Shown: positions 7,924 through 19,122, numbered from the stretch's first letter. The stretch is 64,000 nucleotides of DNA from Krasilnikovia cinnamomea (GCF_004217545.1 NZ_SHKY01000001.1:2604001-2668000); one strand, 5' to 3'. Notes: a model not told the origin generated them from the letters alone. Translations and numbers: made by a program.

Positions 7924-8637
7924 TCAGGCCACGATCGTGAGCACGACCGGCGGGCCGATCTTCGTACCGAGCCGGGCATGCACCTCGTACTGGCCCGGGT
8001 TCGGGGCCGGGCCCGCCGGCTGACCGGCGGCGCACTTGGTCGCCATGCGGCCGTTCCAGGTGATCCGGTACTCCCGCTCGGCGCCCGGTGCCAGCGACTT
8101 CACCTCAGGCTGGTTCGTCGTGGTGCAGGTGTCGGACGACCAGACCTTCTGCGCTCCCTGGTCGATGTACAACTCCTGCGCATCGGAACCGACCGCCCGG
8201 GCACACTCACGATCGGAGACGTTCTTGAGCCGCAGCCGGATCTCGACGGGCACGCCCCGCTTGACGGTCGTCACGACCGGCGCCGGCACCACCACGACCT
8301 CCGCGTCCGTGCACGGGCCACCGGCGGCGGCGGTCACCGGCACGTTGCCCGCGTCACCGCTCGGCGTCGGCGTCAGATCGGCCGGATCGGGCAGGGACGG
8401 GTCGTCGCCGGGCTCCGCGTCCGCGAACGACGGCTGCTCCTCGGGGGTGGTGGCCGACGGCGTGGGCGTCGGTGTCTGCGACGCGGCGGCACGCGCCTGC
8501 TTGCCACCCTCGTCGTCACCGGAGCAGGACACGAACAGCACGATGACGCCGAGCAGCACCGCACCCAGCACCACGGCTCGACGCCGCCAGTAGACGGAGG
8601 GAGGAAGGGGGCCAACCGTCGTTCGCATGATGCGCAT
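7924..8637 (-). CDS. Single-pass membrane-anchored protein with Pro/Thr linker, unknown function
   Basis: About 237 residues from the ATG at 8637; ATG 8628 or 8691 are alternatives. A cytoplasmic basic stretch (YWRRR) precedes one membrane segment (AVVLGAVLLGVIVLFVSC). A linker rich in Pro, Thr, Ser and Asp follows, then an extracytoplasmic beta domain of about 130 residues. That domain has four cysteines (GGPCTDAE, DRECARA, SDTCTTT, ATKCAAG), probably forming two disulfides. The domain looks like an immunoglobulin-type fold with a conserved 'rLKNVSDReC' strand. It is convergent with disA, 15 bases apart. I do not recognise a named family with certainty. Confidence 0.8.
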   Translation of the reverse strand: MRIMRTTVGPLPPSVYWRRRAVVLGAVLLGVIVLFVSCSGDDEGGKQARAAASQTPTPTPSATTPEEQPSFADAEPGDDPSLPDPADLTPTPSGDAGNVPVTAAAGGPCTDAEVVVVPAPVVTTVKRGVPVEIRLRLKNVSDRECARAVGSDAQELYIDQGAQKVWSSDTCTTTNQPEVKSLAPGAEREYRITWNGRMATKCAAGQPAGPAPNPGQYEVHARLGTKIGPPVVLTIVA

Positions 8638-8709
8638 ACGGTAGTCCCGTACCTCGAGCGGAACGTGCCGACGCGCCGGTGTGGGCGACACCGACTCGCG
8701 GGTAGCTCG

Positions 8710-9261
8710 TTAGAGATAGACCTTGCGCTGGTACACGGCATGCGCGCCGGCCACCCGATCGAGGAAGAGCTTGCCCGCGCAGTGATCGATCTCGTGCTGC
8801 AGGGCACGGGCCTCGAACGCGTCCGTGGCGATCCGCACGGCTTCGCCCGTACCGGGGAGCACGGCCTCGACCACGAGGCGTCCGGCGCGTTTGACGTCGC
8901 CGGTCAGGTCCGGCACCGACATGCAGCCCTCCCGCCCGGGTCGCCACCGGCTGGCCTCGACGACCCGCGCGTTGCACAGCACGAACGTGCCGTGCGTCGT
9001 CGCGGTCTTCGGGTGCTGGGTGACGTCCAGGCTGAACACCTGCGCGCTCACTCCCACCTGCGGGGCCGCCAGGCCCACACAGCCGGGCGAGACCCGCATC
9101 GTGGCCACCAGGTCCGCCGCGAGCTGGACGACCTCCGGATCCATCGGGTCGACCTCGGCGCCGGGCCGGCCGAGCACCGGGTCGGGAGCGGTCACCACCG
9201 GCAGCACCCGGCCCGCCACCCCGAGGACGTCGGGCTTCCAGTCGGCGAGGGCGTCGCTCAC
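8710..9261 (-). CDS. def: Peptide deformylase
   Basis: Peptide deformylase removes the formyl group from nascent N-terminal methionine. The 183-residue protein has the three family motifs: GLAAPQVG, EGCMS (metal-binding Cys; Met replaces the usual Leu) and QHEIDHCAG (HExxH metal site). The GTG at 9261 overlaps the TGA of the ACT-domain gene (GTGA), so the two are translationally coupled. The frame is open further upstream, but this is the shadow of other genes. Confidence 0.96.
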   Translation of the reverse strand: MSDALADWKPDVLGVAGRVLPVVTAPDPVLGRPGAEVDPMDPEVVQLAADLVATMRVSPGCVGLAAPQVGVSAQVFSLDVTQHPKTATTHGTFVLCNARVVEASRWRPGREGCMSVPDLTGDVKRAGRLVVEAVLPGTGEAVRIATDAFEARALQHEIDHCAGKLFLDRVAGAHAVYQRKVYL

Positions 9262-9770
9262 AGGACGTCCGACTCCGCCGGGCGCAGCGTCACGTCGACG
9301 CCGAGTTCGTCGGCGGCCACGGCGAGCGCGGTGGCCAGGTCGTCCGCCACGCCGGGCGGGAGGTCGACCTCGGCGACCAGTACGTACAGGGGGCCGGTCA
9401 GGCGGGTGGTGAGATCGGTGATGTTGCCGCCCCCGGCGGCGACCACGCGGGTGACCGCGGCGACGATGCCGAGGCGGTCCGCCCCGTGCACGCTCAGCAG
9501 GTACGGCTCCCCGACCGGCTCGGTGTCCGCCTCCGGCGGCACGGACCGTACGGTGGCCAGCAGCCCGCCATCGGCGCTGACCGGCTCCAGCGCCTTCTCC
9601 ACCGCCTCGACGGTCGGCCCGGTGCAGATCAGGGTCATCGCGAAGTGACCCCGTAGCCGGGTCATGGTGGAGTCGGTCAGGTTGGCGCCGACCCCGGCGA
9701 GGGCTCCGGCGACGTCCGCGACGATGCCGGTCCGGTCCGGGCCGATGACGGTGATGGCGAGCTCGTTCAC
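9258..9770 (-). CDS. Tandem ACT-domain protein (GcvR-like)
   Basis: A 170-residue protein made of two ACT domains and nothing else. Domain 1 spans about residues 1-80 (ELAITVIGPDRTGIVADVAGAL) and domain 2 about 85-165 (YLLSVHGADRLGIVAAVTRVV). This is the architecture of GcvR, the glycine-cleavage regulator, and of related amino-acid-sensing proteins; ACT domains usually bind amino acids at dimer interfaces. GcvR acts through GcvA in enterobacteria, but no GcvA is visible here, so the partner is unknown. The GTG at 9770 follows a TACCCT -10 by 7 nt, suggesting a leaderless transcript. Confidence 0.88.
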   Translation of the reverse strand: MNELAITVIGPDRTGIVADVAGALAGVGANLTDSTMTRLRGHFAMTLICTGPTVEAVEKALEPVSADGGLLATVRSVPPEADTEPVGEPYLLSVHGADRLGIVAAVTRVVAAGGGNITDLTTRLTGPLYVLVAEVDLPPGVADDLATALAVAADELGVDVTLRPAESDVL

Positions 9771-9776
9771 AGGACC

Positions 9777-9783
9777 TAGGGTA
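9777..9783. promoter_or_regulatory. Shared bidirectional -10 element (TAGGGTA) between the ACT gene and mutY
   Basis: The heptamer TAGGGTA reads TAGGGT on the plus strand (10 nt before the mutY ATG) and TACCCT on the minus strand (7 nt before the ACT-gene GTG). Both match TANNNT. The 22-bp intergenic space leaves no room for separate core promoters, so the two divergent genes may share one symmetric -10. Confidence 0.5.
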
Positions 9784-9792
9784 GGACCCACC

Positions 9793-10695
9793 ATGACGCT
9801 CGCCGACGACGCCATCCAGTGGTACGACCGCAACGCCCGCGATCTGCCGTGGCGCGAGCCCGGCACCACCCCGTGGGGGGTGCTGGTGAGCGAGGTGATG
9901 CTCCAGCAGACCCCCGTGGTCCGGGTGGCCCCGGCCTGGCAGGCGTGGATGACCCGCTGGCCCACCCCGGCGGATCTGGCGCAGGATCCCCCGTCCGAGG
10001 CGATCCGCATGTGGGGACGTCTCGGCTACCCGCGGCGGGCGATGCGGTTGCATGCGTGCGCGGCCGCGATGGTCGAGCGGCACGGCGGCCGGGTGCCGGA
10101 TGACCTGACCGAGCTGCTGGCGCTGCCAGGCATCGGCACGTACACGGCCCGGGCGGTGGCGACGTTCGCGTACGGGCAACGTCACCCGGTCGTGGACACG
10201 AACGTGCGCCGGGTGGTGGCCCGCGCGGTGGAGGGCGCCCCGGACGCGGGCCCGGCCACCACCGCCGCGGACCTGACCGCTATGGCGGAGCTCCTGCCCG
10301 CCGAATCCGATCGGGCGGCCCGGGCCAGCATCGCGTTCATGGAGCTGGGGGCGATCGTCTGCACCGCCCGCTCGCCGCGCTGCCCCGAGTGCCCGTTCGT
10401 GTCGGTCTGCGCGTGGCGGCTGAGTGGCGCCCCGGCCGCGTCGGGCCCGACGCGCCGCCCCCAGCGGTACGCCGGAACGGACCGTCAGGTACGCGGCCTG
10501 CTGCTGGAGGTGCTGCGGCACGCCACCGGCCCGGTGCCCCGCCAGCGGCTGGACGCGGTGTGGACGGACGAGGTGCAGCGTGCCCGCGCCCTGGCCGGTC
10601 TCGTGGACGACGGCCTGGTGGAGGCGCTGGGGTCGGACGCGGACCGCTTCGTGCTGGCCGGTGACGCCGACCGGGCCGACGTCCAGCAGCTCTGA
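9793..10695 (+). CDS. mutY: A/G-specific adenine DNA glycosylase MutY
   Basis: MutY removes adenine mispaired with 8-oxoguanine. The 300-residue protein has the helix-hairpin-helix glycosylase core (LLALPGIGTYTARAVATFA). It also has the catalytic pair Glu in SEVMLQQT and Asp in VDTNV, and the iron-sulfur loop C-x6-C-x2-C-x5-C (CTARSPRCPECPFVSVC). The C-terminal Nudix-like 8-oxoG recognition domain of E. coli MutY is replaced by a short winged-helix-like tail, giving the usual actinobacterial length. The ATG at 9793 is supported by the promoter spacing. Confidence 0.95.
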   Translation: MTLADDAIQWYDRNARDLPWREPGTTPWGVLVSEVMLQQTPVVRVAPAWQAWMTRWPTPADLAQDPPSEAIRMWGRLGYPRRAMRLHACAAAMVERHGGRVPDDLTELLALPGIGTYTARAVATFAYGQRHPVVDTNVRRVVARAVEGAPDAGPATTAADLTAMAELLPAESDRAARASIAFMELGAIVCTARSPRCPECPFVSVCAWRLSGAPAASGPTRRPQRYAGTDRQVRGLLLEVLRHATGPVPRQRLDAVWTDEVQRARALAGLVDDGLVEALGSDADRFVLAGDADRADVQQL

Positions 10696-10702
10696 GACGC
10701 AC

Positions 10703-10734
10703 AACGGCCCGGCACCTCGCGGTGCCGGGCCGTT
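10703..10734. terminator. Strong hairpin between mutY and clpC (bidirectional terminator)
   Basis: A perfect 14-bp GC-rich stem (10703-10716 with 10721-10734) closes a TCGC tetraloop. It lies 8 bases after the mutY stop and 16 bases before the clpC stop on the other strand, so it can end both convergent transcripts. No U-run follows, as is common in high-GC actinobacteria. Confidence 0.85.
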
Positions 10735-10750
10735 GCTCATGCAGCGCTGA

Positions 10751-13273
<2,523 letters not shown>

Positions 13274-13506
13274 GCCCTCGTGCTCCTCACGTGCCGTGCG
13301 CCAATGGTCTGGCGGGGCCAGCGCACGGGCATCGGTGATACCCGTGCTGTAACTCTATCGCCGCCGGATGACTCCACCGGGGCCGTCACGGCCCCTTGGC
13401 GTACCCGGTGCGGATGTTTTCCCCAACCTCCCACGCTCAACCGGTGTTCCCCACCCCACGGGAGTACGCGCACAGCGAAATCCCGGCGCGGAAGCCCCCG
13501 GCCACC

Positions 13507-13549
13507 CTGTCCACAACCTGTGGACAACGTTGTCCACCCCTGTGGATAA
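13507..13549. promoter_or_regulatory. Cluster of four DnaA-box-like sites upstream of clpC
   Basis: Four 9-mers alternate in orientation within 43 bp: CTGTCCACA (13507-13515, +), TTGTCCACA (13519-13527, -), TTGTCCACC (13530-13538, +) and TTATCCACA (13541-13549, -). The second is the preferred Streptomyces DnaA box and the fourth the E. coli consensus. The dnaA/dnaN genes are not here, so this is not the usual oriC location. It may titrate DnaA or place clpC or lsr2 under DnaA control. The surrounding 13274-13634 contains no gene. Confidence 0.6.
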
Positions 13550-13585
13550 CCGTACGCAAGCGGCGGCGCGTACGAGCCGAAAGCA

Positions 13586-13620
13586 GCAGGGTCCGCGGCG
13601 CCGTGCGCCGCGGACCCTGC
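13586..13620 (-). terminator. Hairpin terminator downstream of lsr2
   Basis: A perfect 16-bp stem (13586-13601 with 13605-13620) with a 3-nt loop lies 14 bases beyond the lsr2 stop codon in the direction of lsr2 transcription. It separates lsr2 from the clpC promoter region. Confidence 0.85.
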
Positions 13621-13634
13621 GATAAGCCGACCGA

Positions 13635-13988
13635 CTAGCGGCCCGGCCCCTTGGCGTGGAACTCGTCCACGATCTCCTGGGGGATCCGGCCCCGATCGCT
13701 GATCTCCTTGCCAGCCTTCTTCGCCCACTCGCGGATGGCCTTGTTCTGCTCGCGGTCGGCGGTGGCACCGCCGCGACCGCGGGCGGCCCGGCCGCCCACC
13801 ACGACGCCGCCGCGCGCCACCTTCGAGCCGGCGGCGACGTACTGAGCGAAGACGTCCCGCAATTTGGCTGCGTTCTTCTCCGACAGGTCGATCTCGTACT
13901 GAATGCCGTCTAGGGCGAACTTCACGGTCTCGTCGGCGTCGCCACCGTCGAGGTCATCGACCAGCTTGTGAATGATCTGCTTGGCCAC
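13635..13988 (-). CDS. lsr2: Nucleoid-associated xenogeneic silencer Lsr2
   Basis: Lsr2 is the actinobacterial H-NS analogue, binding AT-rich DNA and silencing foreign genes. The 117-residue protein has the N-terminal oligomerisation domain (IQYEIDLSEKNAAKLRDVFAQYV). A basic Gly/Arg linker (GGRAARGRGG) and the C-terminal DNA-binding domain with the minor-groove RGR motif (SDRGRIPQEIVDEFH) follow. The start is GTG at 13988 with GGGAGGAT upstream. The promoter region (about 14024-14049) is conspicuously AT-rich for this genome, as expected for an autoregulated lsr2. Confidence 0.97.
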   Translation of the reverse strand: MAKQIIHKLVDDLDGGDADETVKFALDGIQYEIDLSEKNAAKLRDVFAQYVAAGSKVARGGVVVGGRAARGRGGATADREQNKAIREWAKKAGKEISDRGRIPQEIVDEFHAKGPGR

Positions 13989-14134
13989 GCGCCGTTATCC
14001 TCCCGAACACAGGTTCGCTCCGCACTAATAGGAGAACAATAACGCTTTGCCCGCACGATCCGTCAATCCAGGGGTGGTGATTGTCCGCGAGGGGATCCGA
14101 AATGACCCCCCGACCCGGCCAAAACCGCCTGGTG

Positions 14135-15646
14135 CTACTCGGGACGCACGAGCGGGAAGAGGATGGTTTCCCGAATCCCCAGACCGGTCAGCGCCATCAA
14201 GAGCCGGTCGATTCCCATTCCCATGCCACCCGCGGGTGGCATTCCGTACTCCATGGCGCGCAGGAAATCCTCGTCCAGGCGCATCGCCTCGGCGTCACCC
14301 TTCGCGGCCAGCAGGGACTGCGCCACCAGACGTTCACGCTGCACCACCGGGTCGACCAGTTCCGAGTACGCGGTGGCCAGCTCGAAGCCCAGCACGTACA
14401 GGTCCCACTTCTCGGTCAGGCCCGGCGTCTCGCGGTGGGCCCGGGTGAGCGGGGTGGTCTCCTCGGGGTAGTCGCGCACGAAGGTGGGCGCCTGCAGCGT
14501 CGGCTGGACCAGGTGCTCGAACAGCTCCTCGGCCAGCTTCCCGGCGCTCCACTTGGGGTCCACGGATAGATCGTGCTTTTCCGCGTACCGCAGCAGTTGC
14601 GCCATATCGGTACGGATCGTCACTTCCTCGCCGAGGGCCTCGGACAGGGAGCCGAACAGGGTGACGGAACGCCACTGCCCACCCAGGTCCAGCTCGGTGC
14701 CGTCGTGGTGGGTCACCACGTGCGAACCGGCGACCGCGAACGCGGCCTCCTGAATCCACTCGCGGACCTGGTTCTGCATCACGTCGTAGTCGGCATACGC
14801 CTGGTACGCCTCGAGCATCGCGAACTCCGGCGAGTGGGTGGAGTCCATGCCCTCATTGCGGAAGTTGCGGTTGATCTCGAAGACCCGCTCGATGCCACCG
14901 ACGACGCACCGCTTCAAAAAGAGTTCGGGAGCGATACGCAGATAGAGATCCGTGTCCAAGGCGTTGCTGTGCGTCACAAACGGGCGAGCAGTCGCACCAC
15001 CGTGCAGCAACTGCAACATAGGTGTTTCCACTTCGAGATAATTGCGCGCAAAGAGCGACTCGCGCAGGCTGCGCACCACCGTCGACCGCGTCCGGACGGT
15101 ATCCCGGGCCTGCGGCCGGACGATTAGGTCGACATAACGCTGCCGGACCCGGGTCTCCTCGCTCAGCGGCTTGTGCGCGACCGGCAACGGCCGCAGCGCC
15201 TTCGCGGTGACCGCCCAGGAGTCCGCCAGCACGGACAGCTCACCGCGCCGGCTGGTGATCACCTCACCGGTCACCCCGACGAGGTCACCCAGGTCCACCA
15301 GGCGCTTCCAGTCCTCCAGCCGCTCCGCGCCCACCCGGTCCAGGGAGAGCATGGCCTGCAACTCCGTCCCGTCGCCGTCACGCAGCGTGGCGAAACACAG
15401 CTTGCCGCCGTTGCGGACGAAAATCACCCGGCCGGTCACCCCGACCGTGTCACCCGTGGCCGTGTCGGTCGGCAGCTCCGCGTACTTCTCGCGGACCTCG
15501 GCCAGCGTCGCGGTCCGGGCGAAACCGACCGGGTACGGCTCGGTGCCGTCGGCCAGCATGCGGTCCCGCTTGGCCCGGCGGACCCGCATCTGCTCGGGAA
15601 GGTCCTCGGCGGGGTCGACGGCGGGCTGGTTCTGCTGCTCGGTCAC
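14135..15646 (-). CDS. lysS: Lysyl-tRNA synthetase (class II)
   Basis: The 503-residue enzyme charges tRNA-Lys. An N-terminal OB-fold anticodon-binding domain ([23 protein letters not shown]) precedes the class II catalytic core. Motif 2 region is [27 protein letters not shown] (split here as [14 protein letters not shown] and [10 protein letters not shown]), and motif 3 is [16 protein letters not shown] chose the GTG at 15646, which starts at [10 protein letters not shown]; a TTG at 15670 adds eight residues without a good ribosome site. coaX lies upstream, 55 bases away. Confidence 0.97.
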   Translation of the reverse strand: MTEQQNQPAVDPAEDLPEQMRVRRAKRDRMLADGTEPYPVGFARTATLAEVREKYAELPTDTATGDTVGVTGRVIFVRNGGKLCFATLRDGDGTELQAMLSLDRVGAERLEDWKRLVDLGDLVGVTGEVITSRRGELSVLADSWAVTAKALRPLPVAHKPLSEETRVRQRYVDLIVRPQARDTVRTRSTVVRSLRESLFARNYLEVETPMLQLLHGGATARPFVTHSNALDTDLYLRIAPELFLKRCVVGGIERVFEINRNFRNEGMDSTHSPEFAMLEAYQAYADYDVMQNQVREWIQEAAFAVAGSHVVTHHDGTELDLGGQWRSVTLFGSLSEALGEEVTIRTDMAQLLRYAEKHDLSVDPKWSAGKLAEELFEHLVQPTLQAPTFVRDYPEETTPLTRAHRETPGLTEKWDLYVLGFELATAYSELVDPVVQRERLVAQSLLAAKGDAEAMRLDEDFLRAMEYGMPPAGGMGMGIDRLLMALTGLGIRETILFPLVRPE

Positions 15647-15701
15647 GGCACGGCTCTCTGTCGGGGGCAACGGAAGTCGGGAAAAGCGTACTCAGGGCGC
15701 C

Positions 15702-16460
15702 TCAGACGTTCCGCTCATATACCATCCGCAGCCCGATCAGGGTGATCATCGGCTCGTGCGCGGTGATCGTCCGGCACTCGTCCTTCACCAGCCCGGCCAG
15801 GCCGCCGGTGGCGATGACCGCGCGCACCGAGCCGAGCTCCTCGATCATCCGTTCCACGATCCGGTCCACCTGGCCCGCGAAGCCGAAATACATGCCCGAC
15901 TGCAGGCACTCGACCGTGTTCTTGCCGATCACGGAACGCGGCGCGGCCGGCTCGACCTTGCGCAACTGGGCCGCCCGGGCCGCCAGCGCGTCGAACGAGA
16001 TCTCGATGCCCGGCGCGAACGCCCCGCCCAGGAACTCGCCCTTCGCGCTGATCACGTCGAAGTTCGTGGTGGTGCCGAAGTCGACCACGATCGACGGGCC
16101 GCCGTACAGGGCGTGCGCGGCGAGCGTGTTGACCACCCGGTCGGAGCCGACCTCCTTGGGGTTGTCGATCGCGAGCTGCACGCCGGTCTTCACCCCCGGC
16201 TCGACGATCACGTTCGGCAGGTTGCCGTAGTAGCGGGCCAGCATCGTGCGCAGCGAGCGCAGCGCGGCGGGCACGGTCGAGCACGCCGCCACCCCGGTGA
16301 TCTCGACGGCGTCGCCCGCCAGCAACCCGCGGAACATCAACCCCAGCTCGTCGGCGGTCGAGCGGGCGTCCGTCTTGATCCGCCAGTTGTGCACCAGCTT
16401 GTCGCCGTCGAAGGTGGCCAGGACCGTGTTCGTGTTGCCGATGTCAATGCACAAGAGCAC
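15702..16460 (-). CDS. coaX: Type III pantothenate kinase CoaX
   Basis: CoaX phosphorylates pantothenate, the first step of coenzyme A synthesis, and works with the panC/panD genes 5 kb away. The 252-residue protein has the ASKHA-fold phosphate motifs DIGNTNT at the N-terminus and DFGTTTNFDVI near residue 125, plus the ATP-site IATGGLAG. The GTG at 16460 gives the usual MLLCIDIGNTNT start. A TTG at 16466 is possible but sits too near the -10 hexamer. Confidence 0.96.
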   Translation of the reverse strand: MLLCIDIGNTNTVLATFDGDKLVHNWRIKTDARSTADELGLMFRGLLAGDAVEITGVAACSTVPAALRSLRTMLARYYGNLPNVIVEPGVKTGVQLAIDNPKEVGSDRVVNTLAAHALYGGPSIVVDFGTTTNFDVISAKGEFLGGAFAPGIEISFDALAARAAQLRKVEPAAPRSVIGKNTVECLQSGMYFGFAGQVDRIVERMIEELGSVRAVIATGGLAGLVKDECRTITAHEPMITLIGLRMVYERNV

Positions 16461-16466
16461 GAGCAA

Positions 16467-16472
16467 ACCCTA
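16467..16472 (-). promoter_or_regulatory. -10 hexamer TAGGGT for leaderless coaX
   Basis: TAGGGT lies 6 nt before the coaX GTG, so transcription would begin at or next to the start codon, and no ribosome site is present between them. The same hexamer and spacing recur at other genes in this window. Confidence 0.5.
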
Positions 16473-16522
16473 AGACCTGAGCATCACGTACGGGCACACC
16501 CGCCCCCAACCGCAACGCCACC

Positions 16523-17479
16523 TCACCGGGCCCGCAGGTCCAGCGCGACGTCGAGGATCGGCGAGGAGTGCGTGAGACCACCTACCGAGAGGTAGTCCAC
16601 GCCGGTGGCGGCGTACGCGTCGACGGTCTCCAGGGTGAGGTTCCCCGTGGCCTCCAGCTCCGCCCGGTCCCCCACCGCGGCGACCACCTCGCGCAGCAGG
16701 TCGGGCGTCATGTTGTCGCAGAGCAGGAAGTCGGCGCCCGCCTCCACCGCCTCCCGGGCCTCGGCCAGCGTGGTGACCTCCACCTGCACCGCGACCTCGG
16801 GGAACGCCGCCCGCACCGCCCGGTAGGCCGCCGTGATGCTGCCCGCCGCCAGCTTGTGGTTGTCCTTGATCATCGCGACGTCGTACAGGCCCATGCGCTT
16901 GTTCGTGCCGCCGCCCGCGCGGACCGCGTACTTCTCCAGGGCCCGCAGGCCCGGGGTGGTCTTGCGGGTGTCCAGCACGGTCGCCTTCGTGCCCGCCAGC
17001 GCGTCCGCCCACCGGCGGGTGTGCGTGGCGACCCCGGACATCCGGCACAGCAGGTTCAGCGCGGTGCGCTCGGCGGTGAGCAGGGCCCGGGTCGGGCCGG
17101 TGATGACGGCCAGCACGTCCCCGCGGACCACCCGGTCACCGTCGGCGGCGACCGGCGTGAAGGTCGCCGCGCCGCCGGAGGTGACCGCGAAGACCCGGGC
17201 GGCCACGCCGAGGCCCGCCACGACGCCCGGCGCGCGGGCGACGAGCTCGGCCGTGTCCACCTGCTCGGCCGGGATCGTCGCGGCGCTCGTGACGTCCAGC
17301 GGCGGATCCCCGAGATCCTCGGCGAGCGCGACCCGCACGATCCGCTCCACCGCGTCCGGGTCCAGCCCGGTCCCCACCTCGACGATCCCGCCCTCGGTCA
17401 CGCTGTACCCGCCCTCGGTGCGCTCGGTCATGCTCTGCCTGCCCGGCATGCCCTCGTGGCCCTCGGTGCGCTCGGTCAT
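16523..17479 (-). CDS. nadC: Nicotinate-nucleotide pyrophosphorylase (quinolinate phosphoribosyltransferase)
   Basis: NadC converts quinolinate and PRPP to nicotinate mononucleotide in de novo NAD synthesis. The 318-residue protein shows the family signatures ERTALNLLCRMSGVAT, LDTRKTTPGLRALEKYAV and GGGTNKRMGL(Y)D. The ATG at 17479 overlaps the nadB stop codon (ATGA), so the two are coupled. The first 16 codons duplicate the MTERTEG start region; a second ATG at 17431 begins an identical stretch and could be an alternative start. Confidence 0.95.
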   Translation of the reverse strand: MTERTEGHEGMPGRQSMTERTEGGYSVTEGGIVEVGTGLDPDAVERIVRVALAEDLGDPPLDVTSAATIPAEQVDTAELVARAPGVVAGLGVAARVFAVTSGGAATFTPVAADGDRVVRGDVLAVITGPTRALLTAERTALNLLCRMSGVATHTRRWADALAGTKATVLDTRKTTPGLRALEKYAVRAGGGTNKRMGLYDVAMIKDNHKLAAGSITAAYRAVRAAFPEVAVQVEVTTLAEAREAVEAGADFLLCDNMTPDLLREVVAAVGDRAELEATGNLTLETVDAYAATGVDYLSVGGLTHSSPILDVALDLRAR

Positions 17480-17480
17480 G
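17411..17480. repeat. 22-bp direct repeat duplicating the nadC start region
   Basis: An exact 22-bp sequence occurs at 17411-17432 and 17459-17480, 48 bp (16 codons) apart and in frame. Each copy encodes ATG plus TERTEG. The outer copy overlaps the nadB stop codon, so the duplication gave nadC two in-frame start sites. Confidence 0.85.
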
Positions 17481-19122
17481 CCATCTCCTCGAAGTTCTGG
17501 GTCAGTGCGCCGCTCGCGTCGATCGCGGTCAGCAGGTGCCCGCGCCACTCGTCGGCGGCGGTCGGGTAGTCCTCACGCCAGTGGCAGCCCCGCGTCTCCC
17601 GCCGAGCCGTCGCGGACGCCACCAGCGCGCTGGCGACCGTGAGCAGGTTCGTCGCCTCCCAGGCCGCGTTGCGGGGGGTGCCGCGCTGCTCGGCGAGCCG
17701 GGACAGTTCCTTGGCCGTGCCGGCGAGGGAGTCGGCCGAGCGCAGGACACCGGCGCCGCGGGTCATGGCGCGCTGGAGCTCGCCGCGCACGGCCGGGGCG
17801 GCCACCCAGCCCGGGGCGCCGGGGATCGGCACGGGGTCCGCCTGCGGGGGAAGGTCGCGCCCCAGCTCGTCGGCGATCCGGCGGGCGAACACCAGGCCCT
17901 CCAGCAGCGAGTTGCTGGCCAGCCGGTTCGCGCCGTGCACGCCGGTGCAGGCGACCTCGCCGCAGGCGTACAGGCCGGGGATGGAGGTACGGCCGTGCAG
18001 ATCCGTGCGGACCCCGCCGGACGCGTAGTGGGCGGCGGGTGCGACCGGGATCAGGTCGGTCGCGGGGTCGACCCCGGCCGCCCGGGTGGAGGCCACGATC
18101 GTCGGGAACCGCTGCTCCAGGAACTCCCTGCCCAGGTGCCGGGCGTCCAGGTAGACGTGGTCGGCGCCGGTCGCGCGCAGCACCCGGTGGATGCCCTTGG
18201 CGACCACGTCGCGCGGCGCCAGCTCGGCCAGTTCGTGCTGGCCGACCATGAACCGGGTGCCGGACTCGTCGACCAGGTGGGCGCCCTCGCCGCGCAGCGC
18301 CTCGGAGATCAGCGGGCGCTGCACCGAGGTGATGCTGGCGGTCATGAACGAGGTCGGGTGGAACTGCACGAACTCCACGTCGGTGACCTCGGCGCCCGCG
18401 CGCATCGCCAGGGCCACCCCGTCGCCGGTGGAGACCGACGGGTTGGTGGTGGAGGCGTACACCTGGCCCATGCCGCCCGTGGCCAGCACGACCGCGCGGG
18501 CCAGGATGGCGCCCACGCCGTCCTCGCTGCCCTCGCCGAGCACGTGCAGGGTGATGCCGCAGGCGCGGCCGTCGGCCGCGCGCAGCAGGTCGAGCACCAG
18601 CGCGTGCTCGACCAGCCGGATCCACGGGTCGCGGCGGACCGCCGCATGCAGGGCGCGCTGCACCTCGGCGCCGGTCGCGTCGCCGCCCGCGTGCACGATC
18701 CGGTCCGCGCGGTGCCCGCCCTCGCGGGTCAGCATGAGCGAGCCGTCGGCGTTGCGGTCGAACGCGGCGCCCATCCGGATCAGCTCGCGGATCCGCGCGG
18801 GACCCTCCTCGACGAGCACCCGGACGGCGGCGGGGTCGCACAGCCCCACCCCGGCGATCTCGGTGTCGAACGCGTGCGCCTCGGGGGTGTCCAGCGGGCC
18901 GAGCACGGCCGCGATGCCGCCCTGGGCCCAGCGGGTGGAGCCGTCGTCGATGTTGACCTTGGTGACGACGGTGACGTGCAGACCGGCCTCGCGCAGGTGC
19001 AGCGCGGCGGTCAGGCCCGCCACGCCGGAGCCGACCACCACCACGTCGGTGGTCTCGGCCCAGCCCGGGTCGGGGGCGGCGAGACAGCGCGGCAGCGCCG
19101 GGAGATCCGCTTGATGCGACAT
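17476..19122 (-). CDS. nadB: L-aspartate oxidase
   Basis: NadB oxidises L-aspartate to iminoaspartate, the first step of de novo NAD synthesis. The 548-residue flavoprotein has the dinucleotide-binding motif VVVVGSGVAGLTAALHL. Substrate- and FAD-site segments of the succinate dehydrogenase/fumarate reductase family follow (SGGVRTDLHGRTSIPGLYACGE; GANRLASNSLLEGLVF). The ATG at 19122 has an AGG upstream; a TTG at 19134 is less likely. nadA is not seen in this window, and nadC overlaps the 3' end. Confidence 0.95.
   Translation of the reverse strand: MSHQADLPALPRCLAAPDPGWAETTDVVVVGSGVAGLTAALHLREAGLHVTVVTKVNIDDGSTRWAQGGIAAVLGPLDTPEAHAFDTEIAGVGLCDPAAVRVLVEEGPARIRELIRMGAAFDRNADGSLMLTREGGHRADRIVHAGGDATGAEVQRALHAAVRRDPWIRLVEHALVLDLLRAADGRACGITLHVLGEGSEDGVGAILARAVVLATGGMGQVYASTTNPSVSTGDGVALAMRAGAEVTDVEFVQFHPTSFMTASITSVQRPLISEALRGEGAHLVDESGTRFMVGQHELAELAPRDVVAKGIHRVLRATGADHVYLDARHLGREFLEQRFPTIVASTRAAGVDPATDLIPVAPAAHYASGGVRTDLHGRTSIPGLYACGEVACTGVHGANRLASNSLLEGLVFARRIADELGRDLPPQADPVPIPGAPGWVAAPAVRGELQRAMTRGAGVLRSADSLAGTAKELSRLAEQRGTPRNAAWEATNLLTVASALVASATARRETRGCHWREDYPTAADEWRGHLLTAIDASGALTQNFEEMA

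Noticed and set aside
8710..10740. A 676-codon fusion of the deformylase with upstream sequence
   Set aside because: The upstream part is antisense to mutY and the ACT gene. The GTGA-coupled GTG at 9261 gives a normal-length deformylase.
13501..13560. The DnaA-box cluster as the chromosomal oriC
   Set aside because: oriC in actinobacteria lies between dnaA and dnaN, neither of which is present, and four boxes are far fewer than in Streptomyces-type origins.
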